NCBI GenBank assembly: GCA_016935935.1
Contig: JAFGPZ010000134.1
Span: 1 to 45,694 of the forward strand
Direction of reading: 5' to 3'
Length of the DNA stretch: 45,694 nt
Source: Deltaproteobacteria bacterium
GTDB taxonomy: Bacteria > Desulfobacterota > Syntrophia > Syntrophales > UBA2210
Shown piece after piece: positions 33,910 through 42,457 of this stretch (its first letter is position 1; each line of letters opens with the position of its first letter). A model generated the notes under the pieces. It saw only the letters and a program-made list of their open reading frames with translations, had not been told where the DNA came from and searched no databases. The position numbers and the translations under genes were made by a program.

Positions 33910-34255
33910 CTTCTTCAGCTCTAAAGTAATACAACTAGCATCAGTAAAAAACCATTCACTTTGTTACCCATAACTGCAAAAAAACGGAACACAAAACTTG
34001 GTGGTTGCCAAATAATAATATTACTTCTTAACTTTCAAACGATGAATCTTTGATCGCAGGTATTTTTGTTTCATTTGCAGAGCTTGTTTCGGAAGTGACG
34101 GATATAGTCAAATCGTTCAACCACCTGTTAATTCTGGCTGATTAGCAGCTGGGCCGAAATCGTTTTGACAGCAATCTGTTTGCCTCCTGTAACCTGGGTT
34201 TTCATTGTCATTTAGAACACTTTTATTATTTTATCGGTATTACAGTCCCGATTTT
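33910..34255. other. Intergenic stretch, nothing recognised
   Basis: About 345 bp between palindrome F and the CCG-domain gene. No ORF, repeat or promoter stands out on either strand. Confidence 0.4.
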
Positions 34256-35062
34256 TTACTCATCAGAATGGTCTCGCTCATTGATCATACAGATGAATTC
34301 AGGGAGCATGAGAACCTGTGTCTGTGTTTCTTCAGGCATATGTGAAATTGCCTGGAGATAACAGCCTGTGCAGACGTGGACCAGATACTTTGTTTTTACA
34401 TTTCTGATCATATGGTTCACTCCTTCGGCAGTATAACAACAAGCAGGTGCACTGATTCTGTTAACCTTCAACCCGTGAATCTTTTTAAAGACTGAATTGG
34501 TTGACCGCAGTTCCGTTGGGACCGGGGCAAGTCTTCTATGGAGTCGATAACAGCCCGCATAATAGTCTATCTCATTTCTCCATTCCATCTTGGAGATTGC
34601 ATCTAGGATTGCCTGAGGATAGAAAACGATTTCTTCTTGGGGGAATGCGTATTTGTAAATGGGATAACAGGCAGAACAGAAAATAATGATTCTTTGTGAT
34701 CCGATATCCTTTGCCTTCTGCAGGTTCAGGGAAATAATTTCCCTGGAAAACGATCGGCATTCATTCAGCGCTTCATCGTTTCGTTCCTCAATTGCAGGAC
34801 GGTAGAGACGATTCCCACAACAGTATTCTTTTGAGAGAAATGTATAGCTTATGCCCCCTTGTTTAAGAATGCGAGAGAATTTCTGGAGAGCCATGGGCAT
34901 GACGTAGGGGACCTGACATCCTGTGATAATTACATTTTCGGCACTGCGATCATAGGGAAGATTGTAGGCGTCGAGGATATCGACTCGATTCGTTAATTTC
35001 TCATTCATGTTCCCGGTTTTCCGGATTGCCTTCACCATTTGTTCGTCAATGAGTAAATTCAT
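34256..35062 (-). CDS. CCG-domain (HdrB-like) cysteine-rich protein, 268 aa
   Basis: Contains two cysteine-rich CCG-type domains. In the first, GCQ is followed 31 residues later by CCG and later by CSAC. In the second, GC is followed by 36 residues, then ACC and CTGC. Such domains bind the noncubane [4Fe-4S] clusters of heterodisulfide reductase HdrB and occur in GlpC- and LutA-type electron-transfer proteins. It stands alone without an HdrA, HdrC or flavoprotein neighbour, between the TRAP and Liv operons. ATG 35062 is chosen because AGGAGG lies ten bases upstream; a longer frame starts at 35137. No sigma-54 promoter with palindrome was found for it. A role in low-potential electron transfer is an inference. 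Confidence 0.82.
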   Translation of the reverse strand: MNLLIDEQMVKAIRKTGNMNEKLTNRVDILDAYNLPYDRSAENVIITGCQVPYVMPMALQKFSRILKQGGISYTFLSKEYCCGNRLYRPAIEERNDEALNECRSFSREIISLNLQKAKDIGSQRIIIFCSACYPIYKYAFPQEEIVFYPQAILDAISKMEWRNEIDYYAGCYRLHRRLAPVPTELRSTNSVFKKIHGLKVNRISAPACCYTAEGVNHMIRNVKTKYLVHVCTGCYLQAISHMPEETQTQVLMLPEFICMINERDHSDE

Positions 35063-35281
35063 CTTAGCATATCCTCCTATGAAGCGGTATTCTCGTTGGG
35101 CCGCGAACCATATGTTCTGGAAACACCAATTCTCCAATCAATCTAATGATTTTCTTTGAGAAGGCTTGCATATAAAACATCCTCGGGATACGGGTCGGGG
35201 GCGTAAAACGGCATTCTACCTGAATCTGAGCATTAAACACAGATGATATTAACATCTCGTTTTATTTGATAATAATTGTAA

Positions 35282-35311
35282 GAATACACCGTGGCAAGCC
35301 GCGGTGTATTC
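35282..35311. repeat. REP-like hairpin 3 (core TGGCAAGCCG)
   Basis: GAATACACCG-T-GGC pairs with GCC-G-CGGTGTATTC around AA, a near-perfect 14-bp stem. It is the same type as the repeats at 23937-23964 and 28749-28778. Confidence 0.65.
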
Positions 35312-35334
35312 TGCAAAGTCCGTCCATAAAAATA

Positions 35335-35381
35335 GCTGAAGTTACGACATAAGAGTCTTGCTCTCTTGTCGTAACTTCAGC
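35335..35381 (-). terminator. Rho-independent terminator after the Liv operon
   Basis: GCTGAAGTTACGACA (35335-35349) and TGTCGTAACTTCAGC (35367-35381) form a perfect 15-bp stem. On the minus strand it is followed by CTATTTTTATGG, giving a U-tract. It lies 11 bp after the binding-protein stop codon. Confidence 0.8.
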
Positions 35382-35391
35382 CTGTACCGTT

Positions 35392-36588
35392 CTAATAGGT
35401 TAAAAGTATCTTCTTTCCAGGCTCCGGCGACACGAATTTACCATCCATTATCCAGTAAAGCTGTGTTTCCTTCATTCCTACGTGATCTGTGGTACTGAAG
35501 CTTCTATCAGCTCCTCCGAAGAGGCTTTTATACTGACTGATACTATCCGCAGCATCGATAAAGGAATCTACTGTGAGGTCCTTCCCGGCCTTCTCAAGCG
35601 CCACTACTGTTATGTCGGCAAATGTGTATCCCAAACAGGAATTGGAAGATGGCCAATCGCCATATCGCTTTTTATAGTTTTCGAAAAATGCGAGTCCTCT
35701 CGGGTCAGTCACCTGTTCTCTCTCCACTACCTCAAAACCGCAGGGCATGTAGACTCCCTCCATAGACTGTCCGCCTAACTCAGGAACCGCATCGGCAACC
35801 ATACCCTGTAACCCGACCAGTTCGACATCATTCCAGCCCAGTTCTTTGACGGTCTGCACGAATTTCACTCCGTCCTGAACAATAGCTGCCATGATAATAA
35901 CATCACAATTTGCTTTCCTGTGCTTGTTCACATGCCCGATAAAGTTTGTCTCAGTAATGGCATGGCTTGTGACTTCCACTGGTTCCATGTTCATGGCCTT
36001 CAACTGGTCGGTAATTCCTGCTAAACATTCTTTACCGTAACCTGACTGGGCCCATGCAATGCCAACTCTCTTTTTGCCTTTCTCCTCAACAAAATATTTA
36101 GTTACGGCTCTGGCTTGGTCATAATAAAAGGTCCAAGCAGTATACTTCAGTCTGTTGAATGGTAAAGCAAGGTCTTTCGCCCCACTCGTCGGGAGGAAAA
36201 GGGGTATGTTCTTGTCTATCATAATCTGATTGAAGTAGGCTTTAGCCATGGCTGTCCCCATATCGCCCATCATCATAAAAACCTTGTCCCTGTTAATCAG
36301 CTTATTGGCTTTCTGTATACCCAGAGGAACCTGGTATTGGTGGTCTTCGGTAAGATATCTCAGTTTTCTCCCATAAACCCCGCCTTTTTCATTGGCCTCG
36401 TCGAAACGCAAACGGATTCCGTTGCAGGCATCTATGCTCCAGGCCGATTGACTTCCGCTCAGATCGTGGCATGCTCCAATACGGATCTCATCGTCTGTGA
36501 CCCCCTGAGTTTCCGCGTAGGCAATAGCAGCAATGAATAAAACCGCTACCAACCCACAAACAGTGATTCCTAATCCCTTTCTTAACAT
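35392..36588 (-). CDS. Branched-chain amino acid-type ABC transporter substrate-binding protein (LivK-like), 398 aa
   Basis: Periplasmic binding protein of the Leu/Ile/Val family. A classic Sec signal peptide covers residues 1-25 (GLVAVLFIAAIAYAE). The mature chain starts TQGVTDDEIRIGACHDLSGSQ, and has the conserved NEKGGVYGRKLRYLTEDHQY, PLFLPTSGAKDLA and VGIAWAQSGYGKECLAG blocks. In Desulfobacterota and other anaerobes such proteins often bind aromatic or fatty carboxylates rather than amino acids. It is the last gene of the Liv unit, after an acyl-CoA synthetase, which favours a carboxylate ligand. ATG 36588 is preceded by AGGAGGAG. Confidence 0.92.
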   Translation of the reverse strand: MLRKGLGITVCGLVAVLFIAAIAYAETQGVTDDEIRIGACHDLSGSQSAWSIDACNGIRLRFDEANEKGGVYGRKLRYLTEDHQYQVPLGIQKANKLINRDKVFMMMGDMGTAMAKAYFNQIMIDKNIPLFLPTSGAKDLALPFNRLKYTAWTFYYDQARAVTKYFVEEKGKKRVGIAWAQSGYGKECLAGITDQLKAMNMEPVEVTSHAITETNFIGHVNKHRKANCDVIIMAAIVQDGVKFVQTVKELGWNDVELVGLQGMVADAVPELGGQSMEGVYMPCGFEVVEREQVTDPRGLAFFENYKKRYGDWPSSNSCLGYTFADITVVALEKAGKDLTVDSFIDAADSISQYKSLFGGADRSFSTTDHVGMKETQLYWIMDGKFVSPEPGKKILLTY

Positions 36589-36695
36589 GTTCTCCTCCTT
36601 GTTTTTTTTATGAATCCCTCACCTAACTTAGTGCATGTTACCGCCTTAAGCGAACCATCACTTAATACTTACCTTTATCTGTTTCATATTCTTTA

Positions 36696-38543
36696 TCAAT
36701 ACATGGAATCGATCAGGTCCTTATATTTCTTATAGACATATTTTCTCTTCAATTTCATGGTCGGGGTCAGTTCATCGTCTTCAGCCGTCAGCAGTTGATC
36801 GATCAGCCTGAACTTTTTTACCTGTTCTACCCTGGCAAAACTTTTATTGACTTTCTGAACTTCTTTCCCGATTAGTTCAATCACTTCTTCCTGTTTGCAG
36901 AGGCTGGCGAAATTCGTATAGGGAATCTCATTATCCTGGGCATATTTCTCGACATTCTCCTGGTCGATCATGATCAGGCACGACAGGAATTTTCTCTTGT
37001 CGCCAATGACGACGGCATCAGTGATATAGGGTGAAAATTTCAACTGGTTCTCAATCTCACTCGGGGTGATGTTTTTACCTCCGGCCGTGATGATGATGTC
37101 TTTTATCCTGTCGGTTATATATAGATATCCATCCTCATCGAACTTTCCGACATCCCCTGTACGCAGCCATCCGTCGACGACCGTTTGTGCTGTCAATTCG
37201 GGTTGATTCAAATAGCCTTGGAATACACCGGGGCTTCTTGTGAGAATTTCTCCCTGTTCTGAAATCTTGACTTCGACGTCGGGTAATATCTGGCCGACAG
37301 AACCGATCTTTGCGCTGCCGATCCTGTTGGTCGAGATAAATCCTGTTGATTCGGTTTGCCCGTAGCCTTCAAGCATCATGATACCCAGGCCGTAATACCA
37401 TTTGATCAGATCCGGCGATATCGGCGCAGCACCGGTTATGGCAAATCTCACTCTGTTTATCCCCAACATTTTTTTGATGTTGTCCAGGACCAGTTTCCTT
37501 GCCAGCCAGTACTCGATCCTCAATAACAGAGGCATTTTCTTGGTGAGCCTGAAATAATCCGATGCCTTTGAGCCTGTATTCATTGCCCAGCGATATGCCC
37601 ACTTCCCGACTTTGGTGATATCCTTCTCCCGTAATGTTATTGATGAATAGAATTTTTCCCAGAACCTGGGAACGGCAAAGAATATGGTAGGCGAGACTTC
37701 CTGTAAGTTTTCCGTTACGGTATCCAGATTTTCGGCAAAGTTGATCGTGGCACCGGTCTTCAAGGGCACAAGAACTGAAAAAATCCTTTCGCCCATATGA
37801 CAAAGGGGTAAAAAGCAAAGCTGTTCATCGCTTTCATCAAATGGCAAGATGTATATATACTGACTTATCAAGAATAAGATGTTGCGTTGGCTCATCGCAG
37901 AGCCTTTCGGCATACCGGTTGTTCCAGAGGTATAGATTATCACCCCTATCTCATCAGGCTGTGTATTAGAGATGCTTTCTTCCCAGAACTTGCTGTGTTT
38001 CTTGTCATATTCGCGACCCAATTGGTACAGATCTTCAATAAAAATAACTTTTTCGTCCTTGAAGTTGTAGAGACCTTCGGGATCATAGACAATTACCTTT
38101 TTGACTGTATCGACCTGATCCTTGACTTCTAGATATTTGTCCAGCTGTTCCTCATCCTCGACAAATAAAAATTTGGTACTGGAGTCATTTAATATGTATA
38201 GTAATTGTTTGCTGGAATCCGTTGTGTACACTCCATTGGTCACACCGCCGCAACCCTGGGTTCCCATATCAGAAAAAAGCCATTCTTTGTTGTCTTCACT
38301 GAGAATGGAAACCACATCCCCTTTCTCCAATCCCAATGCCTTCATTCCCAAGCCCACTTCTTTTGCCTTTCTATAGTAGTCATCCCAGCTGAACGACTCC
38401 CAGATACCGAAGTTCTTTTCTCTCATTGCCGTCCTAGAGCCCTGTTTCTTCACCCGGTGGCGGAACAGTTTGGCAATGGTATCACATCCTTCAATTTCTA
38501 TGGACATATTCTTGATCTCGCTTCCATCCTGCCTGTCTTTCAT
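36696..38543 (-). CDS. Long-chain-type AMP-forming acyl-CoA synthetase, 615 aa
   Basis: ANL-superfamily ligase of the long-chain FadD15/bacterial AMP-binding group. The P-loop YTSGTTGMPKGSAMS, the GYGQTESTGFIS motif, TGDVGKFDEDGYLYITDRIKDIIITAGGKNI and the C-terminal tail ending in MKLKRKYVYKKYKDLI are present. Homologues of this kind are commonly encoded within Liv-type ABC clusters in Proteobacteria. It probably activates the acid that the ABC system imports. It lies between livF and the binding-protein gene; ATG 38543 has GGAG nine bases upstream, and an internal ATG 12 codons later has no good RBS. Confidence 0.92.
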   Translation of the reverse strand: MKDRQDGSEIKNMSIEIEGCDTIAKLFRHRVKKQGSRTAMREKNFGIWESFSWDDYYRKAKEVGLGMKALGLEKGDVVSILSEDNKEWLFSDMGTQGCGGVTNGVYTTDSSKQLLYILNDSSTKFLFVEDEEQLDKYLEVKDQVDTVKKVIVYDPEGLYNFKDEKVIFIEDLYQLGREYDKKHSKFWEESISNTQPDEIGVIIYTSGTTGMPKGSAMSQRNILFLISQYIYILPFDESDEQLCFLPLCHMGERIFSVLVPLKTGATINFAENLDTVTENLQEVSPTIFFAVPRFWEKFYSSITLREKDITKVGKWAYRWAMNTGSKASDYFRLTKKMPLLLRIEYWLARKLVLDNIKKMLGINRVRFAITGAAPISPDLIKWYYGLGIMMLEGYGQTESTGFISTNRIGSAKIGSVGQILPDVEVKISEQGEILTRSPGVFQGYLNQPELTAQTVVDGWLRTGDVGKFDEDGYLYITDRIKDIIITAGGKNITPSEIENQLKFSPYITDAVVIGDKRKFLSCLIMIDQENVEKYAQDNEIPYTNFASLCKQEEVIELIGKEVQKVNKSFARVEQVKKFRLIDQLLTAEDDELTPTMKLKRKYVYKKYKDLIDSMY

Positions 38544-38643
38544 GGTCTGCTACTCCATCATGTTTCGATTGTCTTTCCCGCTAATTTGATATTTCCCTCA
38601 AGCAATCAATATACCCGTTCGGTGACAGCCTTTCTCCTCGCCT

Positions 38644-39420
38644 TCACCGCCAGGTTTTAGTCTTTTTCCAGCGACGCCTTCCTCTCACGCCCTGTTCTTT
38701 GATCCCCATATAAAATTCTTTGATATCATCGCTGGCCATAAGTTTTTCACAGGTATCCTCCATGACTATACGCCCGTTTTCCAGAACATACCCGTGATCG
38801 GCTACGTTGAGTGCCATATTGGCATTCTGTTCTACAAGCAGAATTGTCGTATTCTCATCTGTATTCAAGCGCTTGACGATATTAAAAATATCCTTCACAA
38901 ACAGGGGAGACAAACCTAGTGATGGCTCATCCAGCAGCAACAATTTTGGTCTGGCCATCAGGCCGCGCCCTATGGCAAGCATCTGCTGCTGTCCACCCGA
39001 CAGATACAGCGCCTGTTGATTATGGCGCTCTTTCAGAATCGGGAAATAATGGAAAACCTTTTTCAGATCTTCTTCAATATATGCTTTGTTATTATGTACT
39101 TGTGCCCCCATTATGAGGTTATCACGGACTGATAACAAAGGGAAAACTTCCCGCCCTTCCGGCACATGGTGCATTCCTTTTCTGGCCACTTTATCAGGAT
39201 TTTTCTTTTGTATCTCTTCTCCCAGAAATACAACCTTACCTTTCTGGGGATCAATCGCACCGGAGATTGTTTTTAATATGGTTGTCTTACCCGAACCATT
39301 CGCGCCCAATATGGTTACAATCTTGCCTTCCGGTATATCCAGATTTATCCCTTTAATAGCCAGTATCGGCCCGTAATATGTCTCAAGATTTCTTACGGTT
39401 AACAATATCTCAGCCATCAT
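38644..39420 (-). CDS. livF: ABC transporter ATP-binding protein (LivF-like), 258 aa
   Basis: ATPase of the branched-chain-type importer. It has Walker A GANGSGKTT, signature LSGGQQQM, Walker B LLLDEPSLGLSP and the LivF-typical NLETYYGPILAIKGINLDIPEG start. The C-terminus carries an extra basic tail (RGRRRWKKTKTWR). The start at 39420 overlaps the livG stop by 4 nt; a second ATG follows directly. It works with LivG as the heterodimeric motor. Confidence 0.93.
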   Translation of the reverse strand: MMAEILLTVRNLETYYGPILAIKGINLDIPEGKIVTILGANGSGKTTILKTISGAIDPQKGKVVFLGEEIQKKNPDKVARKGMHHVPEGREVFPLLSVRDNLIMGAQVHNNKAYIEEDLKKVFHYFPILKERHNQQALYLSGGQQQMLAIGRGLMARPKLLLLDEPSLGLSPLFVKDIFNIVKRLNTDENTTILLVEQNANMALNVADHGYVLENGRIVMEDTCEKLMASDDIKEFYMGIKEQGVRGRRRWKKTKTWR

Positions 39421-40178
39421 TGCTCTCCTAAATAGGCCTCTATCACTTCAGGACTTCTCAATATATCCCCCGGTGTGCCTTCGGCCAGTACCATACCTTC
39501 ATTGAGCGCCAAAACTCGATCCGATACCTGGGTTACAACGCTCATGTTATGTTCAATCATAATCACCGTGATGCCGAGGAGTTTGTTTATATCCTCTATC
39601 CAAAAAGTCATGTCTTCTGATTCCTCTACGTTCAACCCAGAGGTAGGCTCATCCAGAAGAAGGAGCTTGGGATCGGTACAAAGAGCCCTGCCCAACTCCA
39701 CTATCTTGCGAACTCCATAGGGCAGCCCTTCTATCAGTTGATCGCGATAATGCTGCAGATCAAGAAAATCGATTACCTCCTCGACCTTACGCCGGTGTTC
39801 TATTTCCTCATTGCGTACTGATGGAAAAAACAAGAGTTGTGAAAAAATATTGGATGTTCGATGAATATAACGTCCGATCAAAAGGTTATGAAGCACGGTG
39901 GCATGCTCGAAAAGCTCGATATTCTGAAAAGTGCGAGCAACCCCTAACTGAGAGATCTTGTGAGCGGGCACATTCGTAATATTACGGCCTTCAAACACAA
40001 CCTTGCCTGCAGATGGTTCATATAATCTGCTCAATATATTGAATACTGTCGTCTTGCCAGCCCCATTCGGACCGACAATCGCGTATACTTCACCTTTTTT
40101 GACTTCAAAGGTGACATCTTGTACCGCCTTGACACCGCCGAAATGAATAGATAAATTATCTGCTTTAAAAAAGGTCAT
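39417..40178 (-). CDS. livG: ABC transporter ATP-binding protein (LivG-like), 253 aa
   Basis: ATPase with Walker A GPNGAGKTT, a diverged signature segment LPYGVRKIVELGRAL (LSYGxQRxLE in most LivG), Walker B LLLDEPTSGLN and the LivG-specific VARTFQNIELF insertion. The C-terminal GTPGDILRSPEVIEAYLGE is typical. It overlaps livM and livF by 4 nt each, indicating translational coupling. Confidence 0.93.
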   Translation of the reverse strand: MTFFKADNLSIHFGGVKAVQDVTFEVKKGEVYAIVGPNGAGKTTVFNILSRLYEPSAGKVVFEGRNITNVPAHKISQLGVARTFQNIELFEHATVLHNLLIGRYIHRTSNIFSQLLFFPSVRNEEIEHRRKVEEVIDFLDLQHYRDQLIEGLPYGVRKIVELGRALCTDPKLLLLDEPTSGLNVEESEDMTFWIEDINKLLGITVIMIEHNMSVVTQVSDRVLALNEGMVLAEGTPGDILRSPEVIEAYLGEQ

Positions 40179-41254
40179 TGCACACGCTCCGTCTTCAGAT
40201 ATGACTTCTGCCTCTTATAGGTCGCCTTGCGATACATGGGGAACATGTCAAGAAATAGTTTTATTTTCAACCACCTGCCATATAACCCATTGGGTTCGAA
40301 TAAAATAAAGAGGATCAGAATGATGCCGATAATGCCCAATTCCATCAATCCTACGCTCTGTGCCACTCCTGATGGTAAAAAGTCTCTCACGAAGGCGATG
40401 ACAGTAGGCATAAATCCCAAGAATATTGCACCGAATACAGCCCCATGCACAGACCCCAATCCGCCGATAACAACCATCATCACGATCTGCATAGAAATTA
40501 TGAAGCTGAATACCTCTGGAGCGATATACGTCATCTTGTGCGCGAACAAAGCGCCGGCCAGACCGATAATTACCCCGCTGACACCAAAGGCTATTATTTT
40601 AATTTTATTAATATTGATACCCATGCATAATGCGGAAATTTCAGAATCTCTGGTCGCAACTAAGGCCCTTCCCGTATGTGATCGCAACAGGTTTAAAATA
40701 CCAAATATAACAAGTACCAGTACTATCAGACAAAGATAATAAAACTCCCACGGTTTTGTAAATTCATGGCCGAAAATAGCCACATTGTCGATAGGCGTCC
40801 CTATAATACCCCCGGTGAATGAGTTCCACACCTTGAATGTGTTTTCAACAATGATTGCAAAGGCCAGTGTTCCAATAGCGAAATAGATCCCGGTAGCCCT
40901 CCTCAATGGGATTGCCAGCAGGGCCCCGATTACCCCACACAATACTCCCACCAACACAAAAGATACAAGAAAGGGCACACCACGATTGACAAGATATGCC
41001 TGTGTAAATGCCCCTATCGCCATGAATCCCGCATGCCCGAAACTTGGAAGGCCTGTATAGCCCATAAGAACCATGAGGCTCAACGCGGCAATGGAATAGA
41101 TATATATGAGGGATAGTTCCCCGATCATAAATTCGTCAAACAATAGTGGTGCAATCAGTAGTGCAGCAATCAGCAGAGTGTACCAGAACACATAACCGCT
41201 GTGCTTATAGATCTTTATATCTTGGTTGTAATTTGTCTTAAAAATGAATCGCAT
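40175..41254 (-). CDS. livM: ABC transporter permease (LivM-like), 359 aa
   Basis: Membrane permease of about ten helices. LivM hallmarks are LMGYTGLPSFGHAGFMAIGAF, GIYFAIGTLAFA, the TGRALVATRDSEISALCMGIN cytoplasmic loop that meets the ATPase, and VIGGLGSVHGAVFGAIFLG. The N-terminal 20 residues and the C-terminal KATYKRQKSYLK tail are charged. It follows livH by 65 bp. Confidence 0.92.
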   Translation of the reverse strand: MRFIFKTNYNQDIKIYKHSGYVFWYTLLIAALLIAPLLFDEFMIGELSLIYIYSIAALSLMVLMGYTGLPSFGHAGFMAIGAFTQAYLVNRGVPFLVSFVLVGVLCGVIGALLAIPLRRATGIYFAIGTLAFAIIVENTFKVWNSFTGGIIGTPIDNVAIFGHEFTKPWEFYYLCLIVLVLVIFGILNLLRSHTGRALVATRDSEISALCMGININKIKIIAFGVSGVIIGLAGALFAHKMTYIAPEVFSFIISMQIVMMVVIGGLGSVHGAVFGAIFLGFMPTVIAFVRDFLPSGVAQSVGLMELGIIGIILILFILFEPNGLYGRWLKIKLFLDMFPMYRKATYKRQKSYLKTERVQ

Positions 41255-41319
41255 GTTTAATACTCCAATTTTTATTTGATATTATAACGATCACTCATGT
41301 AATTATCTCCTCGCAGCAT

Positions 41320-42192
41320 CTATACTTTTTTCTGGTAAACCTGCGCAAAGAGACCCTGTGGACGGACTATCAGAACCAGAAACATTATCAAAAAGGCGAT
41401 CGATTCCTTAACGCCCGCGGGCATATAATTGGCCGCCAACTGCTCGGATACCCCAATGATAATTGCACCCAGAAAGGCTCCGGGGAGACTTCCGAATCCC
41501 CCTATAATTGCTGCGGCAAACGCTATGATCGCGATACCCCCCATATGCGGATAAATCATTCCGAGAACAGGAGTCAGCAATACACCGGCCAACACTGCAA
41601 TCATGGCGCTGATAGCCCACACGAGAGAGAATACTCTTTTAACATTAATACCCATGTAATATGCTGCCAACTGATTCTGGGAAGCAGCCTGCATGGAAAT
41701 TCCGAGAGTGGAATACTTGAAGAAAACAAACAGAAGTATGGATATCAGAATAGTTGCGAAGATAACCACAATATGCTCCATTCCTAGATGCAGGCCAAAA
41801 AGACTAATCATCTTGCCGGAATAAGGAGTGGGAAAAACCAAAAAATCTGCACCCCAGATCAAGGTGGCAATCATCCGCAAAACATACCCAAGACTGATGG
41901 TCAATACAACGGTTGCTATCGGGGACTCCCCAATCATCCTCCGCGTAATCGTCATATCGAGTCCATACCCGAAAAAACCCATAGCTATGACAGCCAGAAT
42001 CACAGCCAACCAATATGACAGGCCAAACCACATGATGAAGGTGAATACAAAAAATGTCCCAAGCATCATCAGATCGCCTTGGGAAAAATTAATGATTTCA
42101 CTAGCTTTATAAATCATCACAAAGCCCAAAGCGAGTAGTCCATATACGCATCCTTGGCCCAACCCGACAATTAATATTTGTAAAATTTCCAA
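41320..42192 (-). CDS. livH: ABC transporter permease (LivH-like), 290 aa
   Basis: Membrane permease with the LivH features GLLALGFVMIYKASEIINFSQGDLMMLG, TVVLTISLGYVLRM and AAIIGGFGSLPGAFLGAIIIG. I place the start at TTG 42192 because AGGGGG lies six bases upstream; a TTG six codons earlier at 42210 has no such site. It is the first gene of the Liv unit, about 55 nt downstream of the start predicted from sigma-54 promoter E. The unit also includes livM, livG, livF, the acyl-CoA synthetase and the binding protein. Confidence 0.9.
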   Translation of the reverse strand: MEILQILIVGLGQGCVYGLLALGFVMIYKASEIINFSQGDLMMLGTFFVFTFIMWFGLSYWLAVILAVIAMGFFGYGLDMTITRRMIGESPIATVVLTISLGYVLRMIATLIWGADFLVFPTPYSGKMISLFGLHLGMEHIVVIFATILISILLFVFFKYSTLGISMQAASQNQLAAYYMGINVKRVFSLVWAISAMIAVLAGVLLTPVLGMIYPHMGGIAIIAFAAAIIGGFGSLPGAFLGAIIIGVSEQLAANYMPAGVKESIAFLIMFLVLIVRPQGLFAQVYQKKV

Positions 42193-42257
42193 ATGAATCC
42201 CCCTACTCAAATAGAGTATGCTTCCTTTGACACATAGTGTCCATAGTGTTCATTATT

Positions 42258-42275
42258 TTGCAAGGGCAATGCCAA
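42258..42275 (-). promoter_or_regulatory. Sigma-54 promoter E (Liv operon)
   Basis: The minus strand reads TTGGCATTGCCCTTGCAA: GG at 42273-42272, GC at 42261-42260, spacing ten. The palindrome edge is 79 bp upstream of the GG. Confidence 0.83.
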
Positions 42276-42351
42276 AATTATCTATCAATCTTTACTCTAT
42301 ATAAACAATATATTATAAAATTTTATAATCAATAACAACAACCCGTCAAAA

Positions 42352-42382
42352 CAACAAATGATTGCTATACGAACATTTGTTG
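42352..42382. promoter_or_regulatory. Activator-binding palindrome E, between the Liv operon and the activator gene
   Basis: Arms CAACAAATGATT (42352-42363) and GAACATTTGTTG (42371-42382) with a 7-bp spacer. The right arm overlaps a possible sigma-70 -35 (TTGACT, 42380-42385) of the activator gene; TATAGA follows at 42401-42406 with a short 15-bp spacer. Confidence 0.72.
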
Positions 42383-42457
42383 ACTGGAATACTTTTTTAA
42401 TATAGAAAAGATGAAGAACAGAATTGAAAATCAGATTGAACTGAGAAGTTGTCAATT

